Source: Falsiroseomonas sp051860665 (GTDB lineage Bacteria > Pseudomonadota > Alphaproteobacteria > Acetobacterales > Acetobacteraceae). Taken from it: a DNA stretch of 64,000 nucleotides. The stretch is from positions 62,001-126,000 of the forward strand of contig NZ_JBHYDM010000001.1 of NCBI RefSeq assembly GCF_051860665.1, in the 5' to 3' direction. A program made the position numbers and the translations under genes. This document shows, piece after piece, positions 17,385 to 24,766 of this stretch; position 1 is the first letter of the stretch; every line of letters starts with the position of its first letter. The notes below the pieces were generated by a model. That model ran no database searches and was not told where the DNA came from. It saw nothing but the letters and a program-made list of their open reading frames with translations.

Positions 17385-18064
17385 TCACCATCGACAACCA
17401 GGAGGTCTTCACCGAGACCCACGAGCTGGTGGACCCCGCGCATACCGCGCTGGTGGTCATCGACCCGCAGAATGATTTCTGCGCGGCGGGCGGCATTTTT
17501 GCGCGCGCGGGCAAGGACATGTCGACCATGCCCGCCGCCATCGAAGCCTGCGCGCGGCTGGTCGATTCGGCGCGGGCGGCGGGTGTGACCGTCTTCTTCA
17601 TCCAGAACCAGAAGCTGCCCAACGGCCGCTCCACCTCGCCCGCCTGGCTGCGCTTCCTGACGGTGCGCAACAAGATCACGGAGGAGCCGGAGGTGTGCCT
17701 GGCCGGAAGCTGGGGCGCGGACTTCGTGCCGGAGTTGCAGCCGACCGGCACGGATATCGTCGTCCAGAAATGGCGCAGCTCCGCCTTCGTCGGCACCAAT
17801 CTCGACATGCTGCTGCGCGTCCACCGCATCCGCACCGTGGTCTGCTGCGGCTTCATCACCCAGGGCTGCGTCGAATCCACCGCGCGCGATGCGGGCTTCT
17901 ACGACTACTACCCGGTGGTGGTGGAGGATGCGGTGGCGAACCACGACCCGGCGCTGCACGAAGCCTCCCTGCTCGTGCAGCGCAGCCGCTACGACGTGCT
18001 GCCGGCCGCCGAGATCCGGGCGATCTGGGACGCCAGCGCGCCGCAATTCGCACGGAAGGCCTGA
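17381..18064 (+). CDS. Isochorismatase-fold cysteine hydrolase
   Basis: This 227-residue enzyme has the family catalytic triad: Asp in ALVVIDPQNDF near residue 26-31, Lys in IVVQKWRSSAF near 127 and the nucleophilic Cys in CCGFITQGCVESTARDA near 157. Such enzymes hydrolyse amides, including N-carbamoylsarcosine, ureidoacrylate and nicotinamide. The TQGCVEST form and the association with a PuuE-like enzyme favour a ureide or carbamoyl substrate. The start codon overlaps the preceding stop as ATGA. The 3' end is one base from the convergent VOC gene. Confidence 0.87.
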   Translation: MITIDNQEVFTETHELVDPAHTALVVIDPQNDFCAAGGIFARAGKDMSTMPAAIEACARLVDSARAAGVTVFFIQNQKLPNGRSTSPAWLRFLTVRNKITEEPEVCLAGSWGADFVPELQPTGTDIVVQKWRSSAFVGTNLDMLLRVHRIRTVVCCGFITQGCVESTARDAGFYDYYPVVVEDAVANHDPALHEASLLVQRSRYDVLPAAEIRAIWDASAPQFARKA

Positions 18065-18065
18065 G

Positions 18066-19010
18066 TCACAACGGCTTCAGCCCCCGCTCGATCTCGGCGC
18101 GCCGCGGCTCCAGGAAGGGCGGCAGGGCCAGGCCCTCGCCCAGCGTCTCCATCGGCTCATCCACCGCGAAGCCGGGGCCATCGGTCGCGATCTCGTACAG
18201 GATCCCGTTCGGCTCCCGCGCATAGAGGCTGCGGAAATAGTAGCGGTCCACCGGGCCGCTGGAGGGGATGCGCAGGCGGTTCAGCCGGTCCACCGAATGG
18301 CCGTATTCCTCGTCCCGCACCCGGAAGGCCACATGATGCACGCCGCCGGCGCCGGGCTGCGCCTGGGGCAGGTGCGGCTCGACGCGCAGATGCAGCTCCG
18401 CCGCCGGACCGCCCTCGCCCATCTCGAAGACATGCACCTGTGTCTCCGGCGCGTCAGGCGCCGCATAGCGCCGCGCCTCCCGCATCGCCAGGACCTCCGT
18501 CAGGAACAGGGCGGACAGGCGCAGCTGCGGCACGCTGAGGGTGACGGGGCCGAGGCCGCGGATCTGGCTTTCCGCCGGCACCGGGCTGCGCGACCAGGGA
18601 TGCGCCTCGCCCCCGCCGCCATCCGCCACCAGGGCCAGGCGCTGCCCCTCCGCATCCTCGAATGCCAGCTGCGGCCGGCCATCCACCTCGCGCACGCCGC
18701 CATGCGCCACGCCGTGCTCCGCCAGGCGCGCCGCCCAATAGTCGAGTGCCGCGGTGCCGGCCACGCGCAGGCCGGTGCGCACGATGGCGTGGGTGCCACG
18801 CCCCTCCCGTCGCACGGGCCAGTCGAAGAAGGTCAGGTCGGTGCCGGGGCTGGCCGCACCATCGGCATAGAACAGGTGATAGGCGCTGACATCGTCCTGG
18901 TTCACGGTCTTCTTGACCAGGCGCATGCCCAGCACGCGGGTGTAGAAATCGTGATTCCCCGGCGCATCGGCCGAAACGGCCGTCAGGTGGTGAAGTCCGT
19001 GCAGCTGCAT
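18066..19010 (-). CDS. VOC-family ring-cleaving dioxygenase-like protein
   Basis: This 314-residue protein has two glyoxalase/VOC modules (about 1-140 and 150-290). Each starts with a short ligand strand: LHGLHHLTAVSADA and RGLGPVTLSVPQL. The second module keeps GGVHHVAFRV and EPNGILYEIATDGPGF, with His and Glu as metal ligands. It resembles the putative ring-cleaving dioxygenases of the MhqO/LinE type that act on hydroquinones or catechols. AAGGAG is 6 nt before ATG 19010. It stands alone, divergent from a DUF2786 gene. Confidence 0.85.
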   Translation of the reverse strand: MQLHGLHHLTAVSADAPGNHDFYTRVLGMRLVKKTVNQDDVSAYHLFYADGAASPGTDLTFFDWPVRREGRGTHAIVRTGLRVAGTAALDYWAARLAEHGVAHGGVREVDGRPQLAFEDAEGQRLALVADGGGGEAHPWSRSPVPAESQIRGLGPVTLSVPQLRLSALFLTEVLAMREARRYAAPDAPETQVHVFEMGEGGPAAELHLRVEPHLPQAQPGAGGVHHVAFRVRDEEYGHSVDRLNRLRIPSSGPVDRYYFRSLYAREPNGILYEIATDGPGFAVDEPMETLGEGLALPPFLEPRRAEIERGLKPL

Positions 19011-19083
19011 CCTATTCTCCTTCCGCGCTCCGCACCCGATATGGGGTGCCGCAGCAGGCCATGCAGGAGACCCCGCGCGGGAC

Positions 19084-19809
19084 ATGACGCAAAGGACGGA
19101 ACTGGACAAGGTGAAGGGCCGCATCCGCGCCCTGGCGGCCAAGACCATCGACCGCGGCTGTTCCGAGGCCGAGGCGATGATCGCCGCCCAGAAGGTGGGG
19201 GAGCTGCTGGAAGTCTATGGCCTCAGCATGTCCGAGGTGGAGCTGCGCCAGGAGGTGTGCATCCAGCGCAGCGTCACCATCACCGGCCCGCGGCTGCAGG
19301 CGGTGTCCATCATCTTCATGGCGATCATCCGGCTGACGGAGACGCGCGGCTGGATGAACGGGCGCCACGAGATGGTGCTGTTCGGGCTGGAGCCCGATGT
19401 GCTGATGGGCGAATACCTGCTGCACCTGGTGGCCGGCGCGGTGGATCATGAGGAGCAGGTCTTTCGCGCCAGCGAGGCCTTCCGCCGCAGCCGGCAGACG
19501 ACGCAGCAGCGGCTGCGCAGCTTCCGGTATGGCTTTGCCGAGCGCGTCTCGGACCGGCTGGATGAATTGGCGCAGCATCGCCAGGCGGCGGAGGCGGCGG
19601 CGCCAAGCACCGGCACCGCCCTGGTGGTGGCGAAGGAGAAGCGGGTGACGGAGGCGTTTCGCGACCTCGGCATCCGCCTGCGCTCCCGTTCCACCACGCG
19701 GCGGGTCAGCGACAGCGCCGCCTATCGGCAGGGGCAGGAGGCGGGGCGCCGCGTCAGCCTGGAACGGCCGGTGGGCGCCGGGGCCGGGCGCGGGTTGCTG
19801 CCGAAGTGA
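19084..19809 (+). CDS. DUF2786 domain protein
   Basis: This is a 241-residue soluble protein of unknown function. The N-terminal 45 residues (KVKGRIRALAAKTIDRGCSEAEAMIAAQKVGELLEVYGLSMSEVEL) fit DUF2786, a small helical domain. The middle (about 60-150) is a mixed region often attached to DUF2786, and the tail is rich in Arg and Ala. The family occurs in phages and bacterial chromosomes. It overlaps a small zinc-peptidase-like gene as GTGA, so the two are translationally coupled and may act together. No signal peptide or membrane segment is visible. Confidence 0.8.
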   Translation: MTQRTELDKVKGRIRALAAKTIDRGCSEAEAMIAAQKVGELLEVYGLSMSEVELRQEVCIQRSVTITGPRLQAVSIIFMAIIRLTETRGWMNGRHEMVLFGLEPDVLMGEYLLHLVAGAVDHEEQVFRASEAFRRSRQTTQQRLRSFRYGFAERVSDRLDELAQHRQAAEAAAPSTGTALVVAKEKRVTEAFRDLGIRLRSRSTTRRVSDSAAYRQGQEAGRRVSLERPVGAGAGRGLLPK

Positions 19810-20243
19810 GCCGGCGCGAGGCCGCGGCACGCCGCGTCTATGCCTGGGAGGATCGCGTGGTGGCGCCGCGCGACCGCTCGGTCGTGCGCTTCGAAAACAT
19901 GCAGGCGCTGGTGGATCATGTCTGGGCGTCGGAAGGGCTGCGCTGGCCGCCGCGCATCCGCCACCGCAAGGCGACGCGCGCGACGCTCGCCACCGGCAGC
20001 CGCCTGGCCATCGAGGCGCCGGACGAATTGCCGAGCTGGGTGCTGCTGCATGAGATCGCGCATGCGCTGGCCGACCACGACGATGGCAGGCCGGGCGATC
20101 ATGGCCCCGACTTCGTCGGCCTCTATGTGCATCTGCTGGTGCGCCATGCGCGGCTGGATCGCGCGCTGCTGGCGGACTCCCTGGCCGAGGCCGGCATCGC
20201 CTGGAATCCCGAAGCGCGGCCCGTGCTGCTGACGCGGGCCTGA
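19806..20243 (+). CDS. Small HExxH putative zinc metallopeptidase
   Basis: This 145-residue protein has one clear motif, LLHEIAHALADHDDG near residue 80. HEIAH supplies two zinc ligands and the catalytic Glu, and the downstream GPDFVGLYVHLL segment is like that of small SprT-like peptidases. No signal peptide is seen. GTG 19806 overlaps the stop of the DUF2786 gene by 4 bp. The pair looks like a two-gene module, though its substrate is unknown. Confidence 0.75.
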   Translation: MSRREAAARRVYAWEDRVVAPRDRSVVRFENMQALVDHVWASEGLRWPPRIRHRKATRATLATGSRLAIEAPDELPSWVLLHEIAHALADHDDGRPGDHGPDFVGLYVHLLVRHARLDRALLADSLAEAGIAWNPEARPVLLTRA

Positions 20244-20361
20244 ATGTCATGGCCGCGTCATCGCGCCCGGGCTTCCCGCTCGGCGTGAAAACTGCGAGAC
20301 AGGCCGCAGGGCAGGAGAGTTGGCGCGGCGCGCGCTGCCCCTCCGCCTTGCCGTGGTGGGA

Positions 20362-21744
20362 ATGATGGACCAGGACCTGCTCCGCAACCGGACCTTCGAC
20401 GAATTGCAGCCGGGCGACACCGCCTCCGTCGTGCGCATCGTCGGACGCGACGATATCGAACTCTTCGCCAGCGTCTCCGGTGATGTGAATCCGGCGCATC
20501 TCGATGCGGCCTTTGCGGCCACGGGACTGTTCGGCCATGTCGTCGCGCATGGCATGTGGACGGCGGCGCTGATCTCCGCCGTGCTCGGCACGCGGCTGCC
20601 CGGGCCCGGCACCATCTATCTGGGGCAGGAGCTGAAGTTCCTGCGGCCGGTGGCGCCGGGCGATACGGTCACCGCGACCGTCACGGTGCGGGAGAAGCGC
20701 GAGCACAAGCGCATCGTGCTGCTGGAGACCATCTGCACCAACCAGGCGGGCGAGCAGGTGCTGTCAGGCACGGCCACGGTCATCGCGCCGGACCGCGCCA
20801 TCACCTGGCCGCGCATGCGCCTGCCGGAGGTCCTGCTGCACCGGCACGACCGCTACGATGCGCTGATCCAGCGCGCCCGCGGCGGGCCGCCGGTCGCCGC
20901 CGGCATCGTGCATCCCTGCTCCACCGCCGCCATCCTCGCCGCCGTCGAGCTGCGCGCGGAGGGGCTGCTGGAGCCTTTGCTGATCGGGCCCGAGCCGAAA
21001 ATCCGCGCGGCGGCGGAGGCCGCGCAGGTCTCGCTTGAGGGCTTCGCGATCGAGGACGTGCCGCACAGCCATGCGGCGGCGGCGCGCGCGGTGCAACTCG
21101 CCGCCGCCGGCCGCCTCGGCATGTTGATGAAGGGCAGCCTGCATAGCGACGAGCTGCTGGGCGCCGTGGTGGCGCGTGGGGCCGGCCTGCGGACGGAGCG
21201 GCGCATCAGCCATGTCTATGCGCTGGATGTGGCGGCCTATGCCAAGCCGCTGCTGATCACCGACGCCGCCATCAATATCCAGCCGGATCTCGCGCAGAAG
21301 CGCGACATCTGCCAGAACGCGATCGACCTGATGCACCGGCTGGGCACGGCGATGCCGCTGGTGGCCGTGCTGGCGGCGGTGGAGACGGTGAGTGCCGCCA
21401 TGCCCTCCACCCTCGATGCCGCGGCGCTGACGGTGATGGCGGCGCGCGGGCAGATCACCGGCGCCAAGGTCGATGGGCCGCTGGCCTTCGACAATGCGAT
21501 CAGTGCCGATGCGGCACGCATCAAGGGCATCATCTCTCCGGTCGCGGGCCAGGCGGATATCCTGCTGGTGCCGGATCTGGAGGCCGGCAATATGCTGGCG
21601 AAGCAGCTGATCCACCTGGCAGGCGCCACCGCGGCGGGGCTGGTGCTGGGTGCCAGGGTGCCGATCGTGCTGACCAGCCGCGCGGATTCGCTGACCTCGC
21701 GCATCGCCTCCGCCGCGCTCGCCAAGCTGGTGGCGCATGGCTAG
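20362..21744 (+). CDS. Bifunctional MaoC-like hydratase/phosphate acyltransferase (MaoC-Pta)
   Basis: This 460-residue fusion has an N-terminal MaoC/(R)-enoyl-CoA hydratase domain (about 1-150). SGDVNPAHLDAAFA holds the catalytic Asp-His pair, and FGHVVAHGMWTAALIS follows. The C-terminal domain (about 165-460) is a phosphate acetyl/butyryltransferase with LMKGSLHSDELL, ITDAAINIQPDLAQKRDI and VDGPLAFDNAIS. The hydratase would act on acyl-CoA and the second domain would exchange CoA for phosphate. ackA and fabI follow with overlaps, making a compact acyl-CoA/acyl-phosphate operon. ATG 20362 or 20365 may be the start. A TTG at 20320 has AGGAG only 2 nt away. Confidence 0.88.
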   Translation: MMDQDLLRNRTFDELQPGDTASVVRIVGRDDIELFASVSGDVNPAHLDAAFAATGLFGHVVAHGMWTAALISAVLGTRLPGPGTIYLGQELKFLRPVAPGDTVTATVTVREKREHKRIVLLETICTNQAGEQVLSGTATVIAPDRAITWPRMRLPEVLLHRHDRYDALIQRARGGPPVAAGIVHPCSTAAILAAVELRAEGLLEPLLIGPEPKIRAAAEAAQVSLEGFAIEDVPHSHAAAARAVQLAAAGRLGMLMKGSLHSDELLGAVVARGAGLRTERRISHVYALDVAAYAKPLLITDAAINIQPDLAQKRDICQNAIDLMHRLGTAMPLVAVLAAVETVSAAMPSTLDAAALTVMAARGQITGAKVDGPLAFDNAISADAARIKGIISPVAGQADILLVPDLEAGNMLAKQLIHLAGATAAGLVLGARVPIVLTSRADSLTSRIASAALAKLVAHG

Positions 21745-22912
21745 CGCGCTGCTGCTGACCCTCAATGCCGGCTCCTCCAGCGTCAAGATCGGCATCTTCG
21801 ACGTCGCCTCCGGCCAGGCGCAGCGCCTGGCGCGGGGCGTCATCGATTTCCGGAAGGCGCCGCTGCGACTTCATCTGACGGAAGGCCCCGCGGTCTTCGA
21901 CGTCGATCTGCAGGCCGCGCCCGGAGAGTATCTCGGCGCGGTGATGGCGGAGACGCTGGGCTGGCTGGCGCGGCACTGCGACATGCAGCGGCTGTTCGGC
22001 ATCGGCCATCGCGTGGTGCATGGCGGGCAGGATTTCGCCGGGCCGGCGCGCATCGATGCGGCGACGCTGGCGGCGATCGAGGCGCTGACGCCGCGCGCGC
22101 CGCTGCACCAGCCGCACAGCCTGCGACTGATCCGCGCCCTGCGGCGCTTGCGGCCGGAGGTGACGCAGACGGCCTCCTTCGACACCGCCTTCCACCGCAC
22201 GCAGGCAGAGCTGGTCACCCGCTTCGCCATCCCGCGCGCGCTGCATGACGAAGGCATCCGGCGCTACGGCTTCCATGGCCTGTCCTATGCCTCCATCGCC
22301 CGGAACCTGCCGCCGGAACTGGCGCAGGGCCGCGTTGTGGTGGCGCATCTCGGTAGCGGCGCCAGCCTCTGCGCGCTGCAGGGCGGCCGCAGCCGGGACA
22401 GCAGCATGGGCTTCTCCACACTGGATGGAATCCCGATGGCGACGCGCTGCGGTGCTCTGGATGCGGGCGTGGTGCTGCATCTGCTGGAAGGCCACAGCCA
22501 CGCGGAGGTGGAGGACATGCTCTACCACCGCAGCGGCCTGCTCGGCGTCTCGGGCCTCAGCGCCGACAGCCGCGTGCTGCTGGAGAGCGATGCGGCATCG
22601 GCTCGGGAGGCGATCGCGCTTTTCACCTTCCGCATCGCCGGTGAGGTGGCGCGGCTCGCCGCGACGCTGGGTGGGCTGGATGCGCTGGTCTTCACCGCCG
22701 GCATCGGCGAGAACCAGCCACCGATCCGCGCCGATGTCTGCGCGCGGCTCGGCTGGCTGGGCCTGGTTCTGGATGACGCGGCCAATGCGGCCAATGCGCC
22801 GCGCATCAGCGCCGCCGCCAGCCGCATCGCCGCGCTGGTGATCCCGACGGACGAGGAGCAGGTGGTGGCGGATGAGGCGCTGAGCCTGCTGCGAGGAGGA
22901 GAGGCCCGATGA
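21737..22912 (+). CDS. ackA: Acetate/propionate kinase
   Basis: This 391-residue acetate kinase-family enzyme makes ATP and a carboxylate from acyl-phosphate and ADP. It has LLLTLNAGSSSVKIGIFD at the N-terminus, GHRVVHGG near residue 93, YGFHGLSYASIA near 175, VVVAHLGSGASLCAL near 197 and VFTAGIGENQPPIR near 317. All are standard active-site segments. It overlaps the MaoC-Pta stop by 8 bp and the fabI start by 4 bp. The order suggests it completes acyl-CoA to acyl-phosphate to acid conversion. Confidence 0.95.
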   Translation: MASALLLTLNAGSSSVKIGIFDVASGQAQRLARGVIDFRKAPLRLHLTEGPAVFDVDLQAAPGEYLGAVMAETLGWLARHCDMQRLFGIGHRVVHGGQDFAGPARIDAATLAAIEALTPRAPLHQPHSLRLIRALRRLRPEVTQTASFDTAFHRTQAELVTRFAIPRALHDEGIRRYGFHGLSYASIARNLPPELAQGRVVVAHLGSGASLCALQGGRSRDSSMGFSTLDGIPMATRCGALDAGVVLHLLEGHSHAEVEDMLYHRSGLLGVSGLSADSRVLLESDAASAREAIALFTFRIAGEVARLAATLGGLDALVFTAGIGENQPPIRADVCARLGWLGLVLDDAANAANAPRISAAASRIAALVIPTDEEQVVADEALSLLRGGEAR

Positions 22913-23682
22913 CGCCGTTGATCGACCTGACCGGCAAGCGCGGCCTGGTGGTGGGCATCGCCAATCGCGACAGCATCGCCGCCGGCTGCGCCAGCGCCTT
23001 CCGCCAGGCGGGCGCGGAACTCGCCGTGACCTATCTGAACGAGAAGGCCGAACCCTTCGTGCGGCCGGTGGCGGAGGCGGTTGGCGCGCGGCTGCTGCTG
23101 CCCTGCGACGTGCGCGAGCCTGGCCAGCTGGAGGCGGTCTTCGACAGGCTGCGCGCCGAATGGGGCCGGCTGGATTTCCTGCTGCATTCCATCGCCTTCG
23201 CCCCGCGCGAGGATCTGCATGCCAGCCTGGTGGATTGCTCGGCGGCGGGTTTCGCCCTGGCCATGGATGTCTCCTGCCATTCCTTCATCCGAATGGCGCG
23301 CCTCGCCGCGCCGCTGATGACGGAAGGCGGCAGCCTGATGACGGTGAGCTTCTACGGCGCCGACCGGGTGGTGGAGAACTACAACCTGATGGGCCCGGTG
23401 AAGGCGGCGCTGGAGGCCAGCGTCCGCGCCATCGCCGCGGATCTCGCGCCGCGGCGAATCCGCGCGCATGCGATCTCCGCCGGCGCCATCCGCACCCGCG
23501 CCGCCTCCGGCATCGACCGCTTCGATGCCCTGCTGGACCGGGTGCGGGACCGCACGCCGGCCGGCCGACTGGTCGGCATCGAGGAGATCGGCCGCATCGC
23601 CGCCTTCCTGGCGAGCGAGAGCGCGGCGCCGATGTCGGGTTCGGTGATCTATGCCGACAACGGCTTCCACACGGTGGCCTAA
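22909..23682 (+). CDS. fabI: Enoyl-ACP reductase FabI (NADH)
   Basis: This 257-residue short-chain dehydrogenase-like enzyme carries out the last step of fatty acid elongation. FabI features are GLVVGIANRDSIAAG at the cofactor site, LLHSIAFAPRED near residue 97 and SFYGADRVVENYNLMGPVK near 147-165. The last gives the FabI pattern Tyr-x6-Lys, not the Tyr-x3-Lys of ordinary family members. It is third in a tight operon. A hairpin follows the stop. A second FabI elsewhere in the genome is likely, because operon-linked copies are often accessory, but this is inference. Confidence 0.92.
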   Translation: MTPLIDLTGKRGLVVGIANRDSIAAGCASAFRQAGAELAVTYLNEKAEPFVRPVAEAVGARLLLPCDVREPGQLEAVFDRLRAEWGRLDFLLHSIAFAPREDLHASLVDCSAAGFALAMDVSCHSFIRMARLAAPLMTEGGSLMTVSFYGADRVVENYNLMGPVKAALEASVRAIAADLAPRRIRAHAISAGAIRTRAASGIDRFDALLDRVRDRTPAGRLVGIEEIGRIAAFLASESAAPMSGSVIYADNGFHTVA

Positions 23683-23683
23683 T

Positions 23684-23724
23684 CTAAAGCACGAGATCCG
23701 TCCAACTGGACGGGTCGTGCTCTA
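23684..23724. terminator. Hairpin between convergent fabI and PanE-like gene
   Basis: The segment CTAAAGCACGA at 23684-23694 pairs with TCGTGCTCTAG at 23714-23724 with one mismatch. An inner CCGTCCA/TGGACGG stem (23698-23713) lies around a 2-nt centre. The structure could end transcription in both directions. The stop codon of the minus-strand gene (TAG at 23722-23724) lies in its right arm. No long T-tract follows, so a Rho-independent role is uncertain. Confidence 0.5.
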
Positions 23725-24714
23725 GACGGGGGCAGGACTCCAGAGCCCCAGCTCCCGCGCCTTCACGCGGATCAGCGCGGCCAGCATCTCGAGCGTCGGC
23801 ATCTTCACGCCGGTCAGCGCCGCGAGCTCCAGCGGCACGTTGTACAGCGCCTCGATCTCCATCGGGCGGCGTGCCGCCAAGTCCTGCAGCACGCTGGGGC
23901 GGTGGCCGAGGCGGCTGTTCTGGTCGAGGATGCGCGCCACATCGATCTCCGCCCGGCAGCCCAGCGCCGCGATCAGCGCCGCGACCTCCGACAGGATGCG
24001 GCGCGAGGCCTCGACCAGCGCGGCTTCTTCCTGCGTCGCACGCACCGGCGTTTCCGTGAGCACGGTCAGGGGGCCGGCGCTGAGGTTGAAGGCGAGTTTC
24101 TCCCAGATCCGGTCGCGGATGCGGTTGTCGATCACGACGGGCAGCGTCGCCGTCTCCAGCGCCTGGGCCAGCAGCCTTGCGCCCGGCATGTCCGATCCAT
24201 CCGGCGCGCCGAGGATGGTGGGGCGGCTGCGCGGATCGGTCATGCGCACCAGCCCAGGTTCCGGCACGCTGCTCGCCGGCCAGGCGATGCCGCCGACCAG
24301 TCGGCGCGGGCCTATGGCGGACCAGATCGCCTCGCCGGGATCGAGCGTCGGCAGCGGCCGCCCGTCCCATTCGCCGCCATGCCCCCGGAAATACCACCAG
24401 GGGATGCCGTTGGTGAGGAAGGTGACGGGCGTATCCGGCCCCAGCAGCGGGGCGAGCTGGCCGGCCACGCCGGGCAGGGCCGGCGCCTTGACGGTGACGA
24501 AGACGCCGTCCTGCGGGCCCAGCTCGGCCGGATCCGCGCTGGCCTTGACCTGCACGGTGAAGCGCTCGTCGCGCGTCTCGATGCTCAGGCCTCTGGCCTG
24601 GATCGCCGCGAGATGCGCGCCGCGCGCGACGACCGAAACCTCGATACCGGCGCGGGCCATATAGGCGGCGATGAAGCCGCCGATGGCGCCCGCGCCGAAG
24701 ATGCAGATCCGCAT
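23722..24714 (-). CDS. 2-dehydropantoate 2-reductase (PanE/ApbA) family protein
   Basis: This 330-residue oxidoreductase has an N-terminal NAD(P) motif MRICIFGAGAIGGFIAAYMAR and FVTVKAPALP near residue 72. Asn in TFLTNGIPWWYF and Lys in RDRIWEKLAFNLSAGPL near 195 are typical of ketopantoate reductase. It reduces 2-oxo acids with NADPH, and catabolic relatives are common, so a role in pantothenate synthesis is not certain. GAGGAG precedes ATG 24714. It lies 52 bp downstream of the RND pump gene on the same strand and may be read with it. Confidence 0.87.
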   Translation of the reverse strand: MRICIFGAGAIGGFIAAYMARAGIEVSVVARGAHLAAIQARGLSIETRDERFTVQVKASADPAELGPQDGVFVTVKAPALPGVAGQLAPLLGPDTPVTFLTNGIPWWYFRGHGGEWDGRPLPTLDPGEAIWSAIGPRRLVGGIAWPASSVPEPGLVRMTDPRSRPTILGAPDGSDMPGARLLAQALETATLPVVIDNRIRDRIWEKLAFNLSAGPLTVLTETPVRATQEEAALVEASRRILSEVAALIAALGCRAEIDVARILDQNSRLGHRPSVLQDLAARRPMEIEALYNVPLELAALTGVKMPTLEMLAALIRVKARELGLWSPAPV

Positions 24715-24766
24715 GGCCCCATTCTCCTCGACTCGGGGCGCATTGCGGACCGGGACGCGCCGAAGC

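Noticed and set aside
20320..20361. TTG 20320 as start of the MaoC-Pta fusion.
   Set aside because: AGGAG lies only 2 nt away, and the added 14 residues are not like a MaoC N-terminus. ATG 20362 or 20365 fits better.
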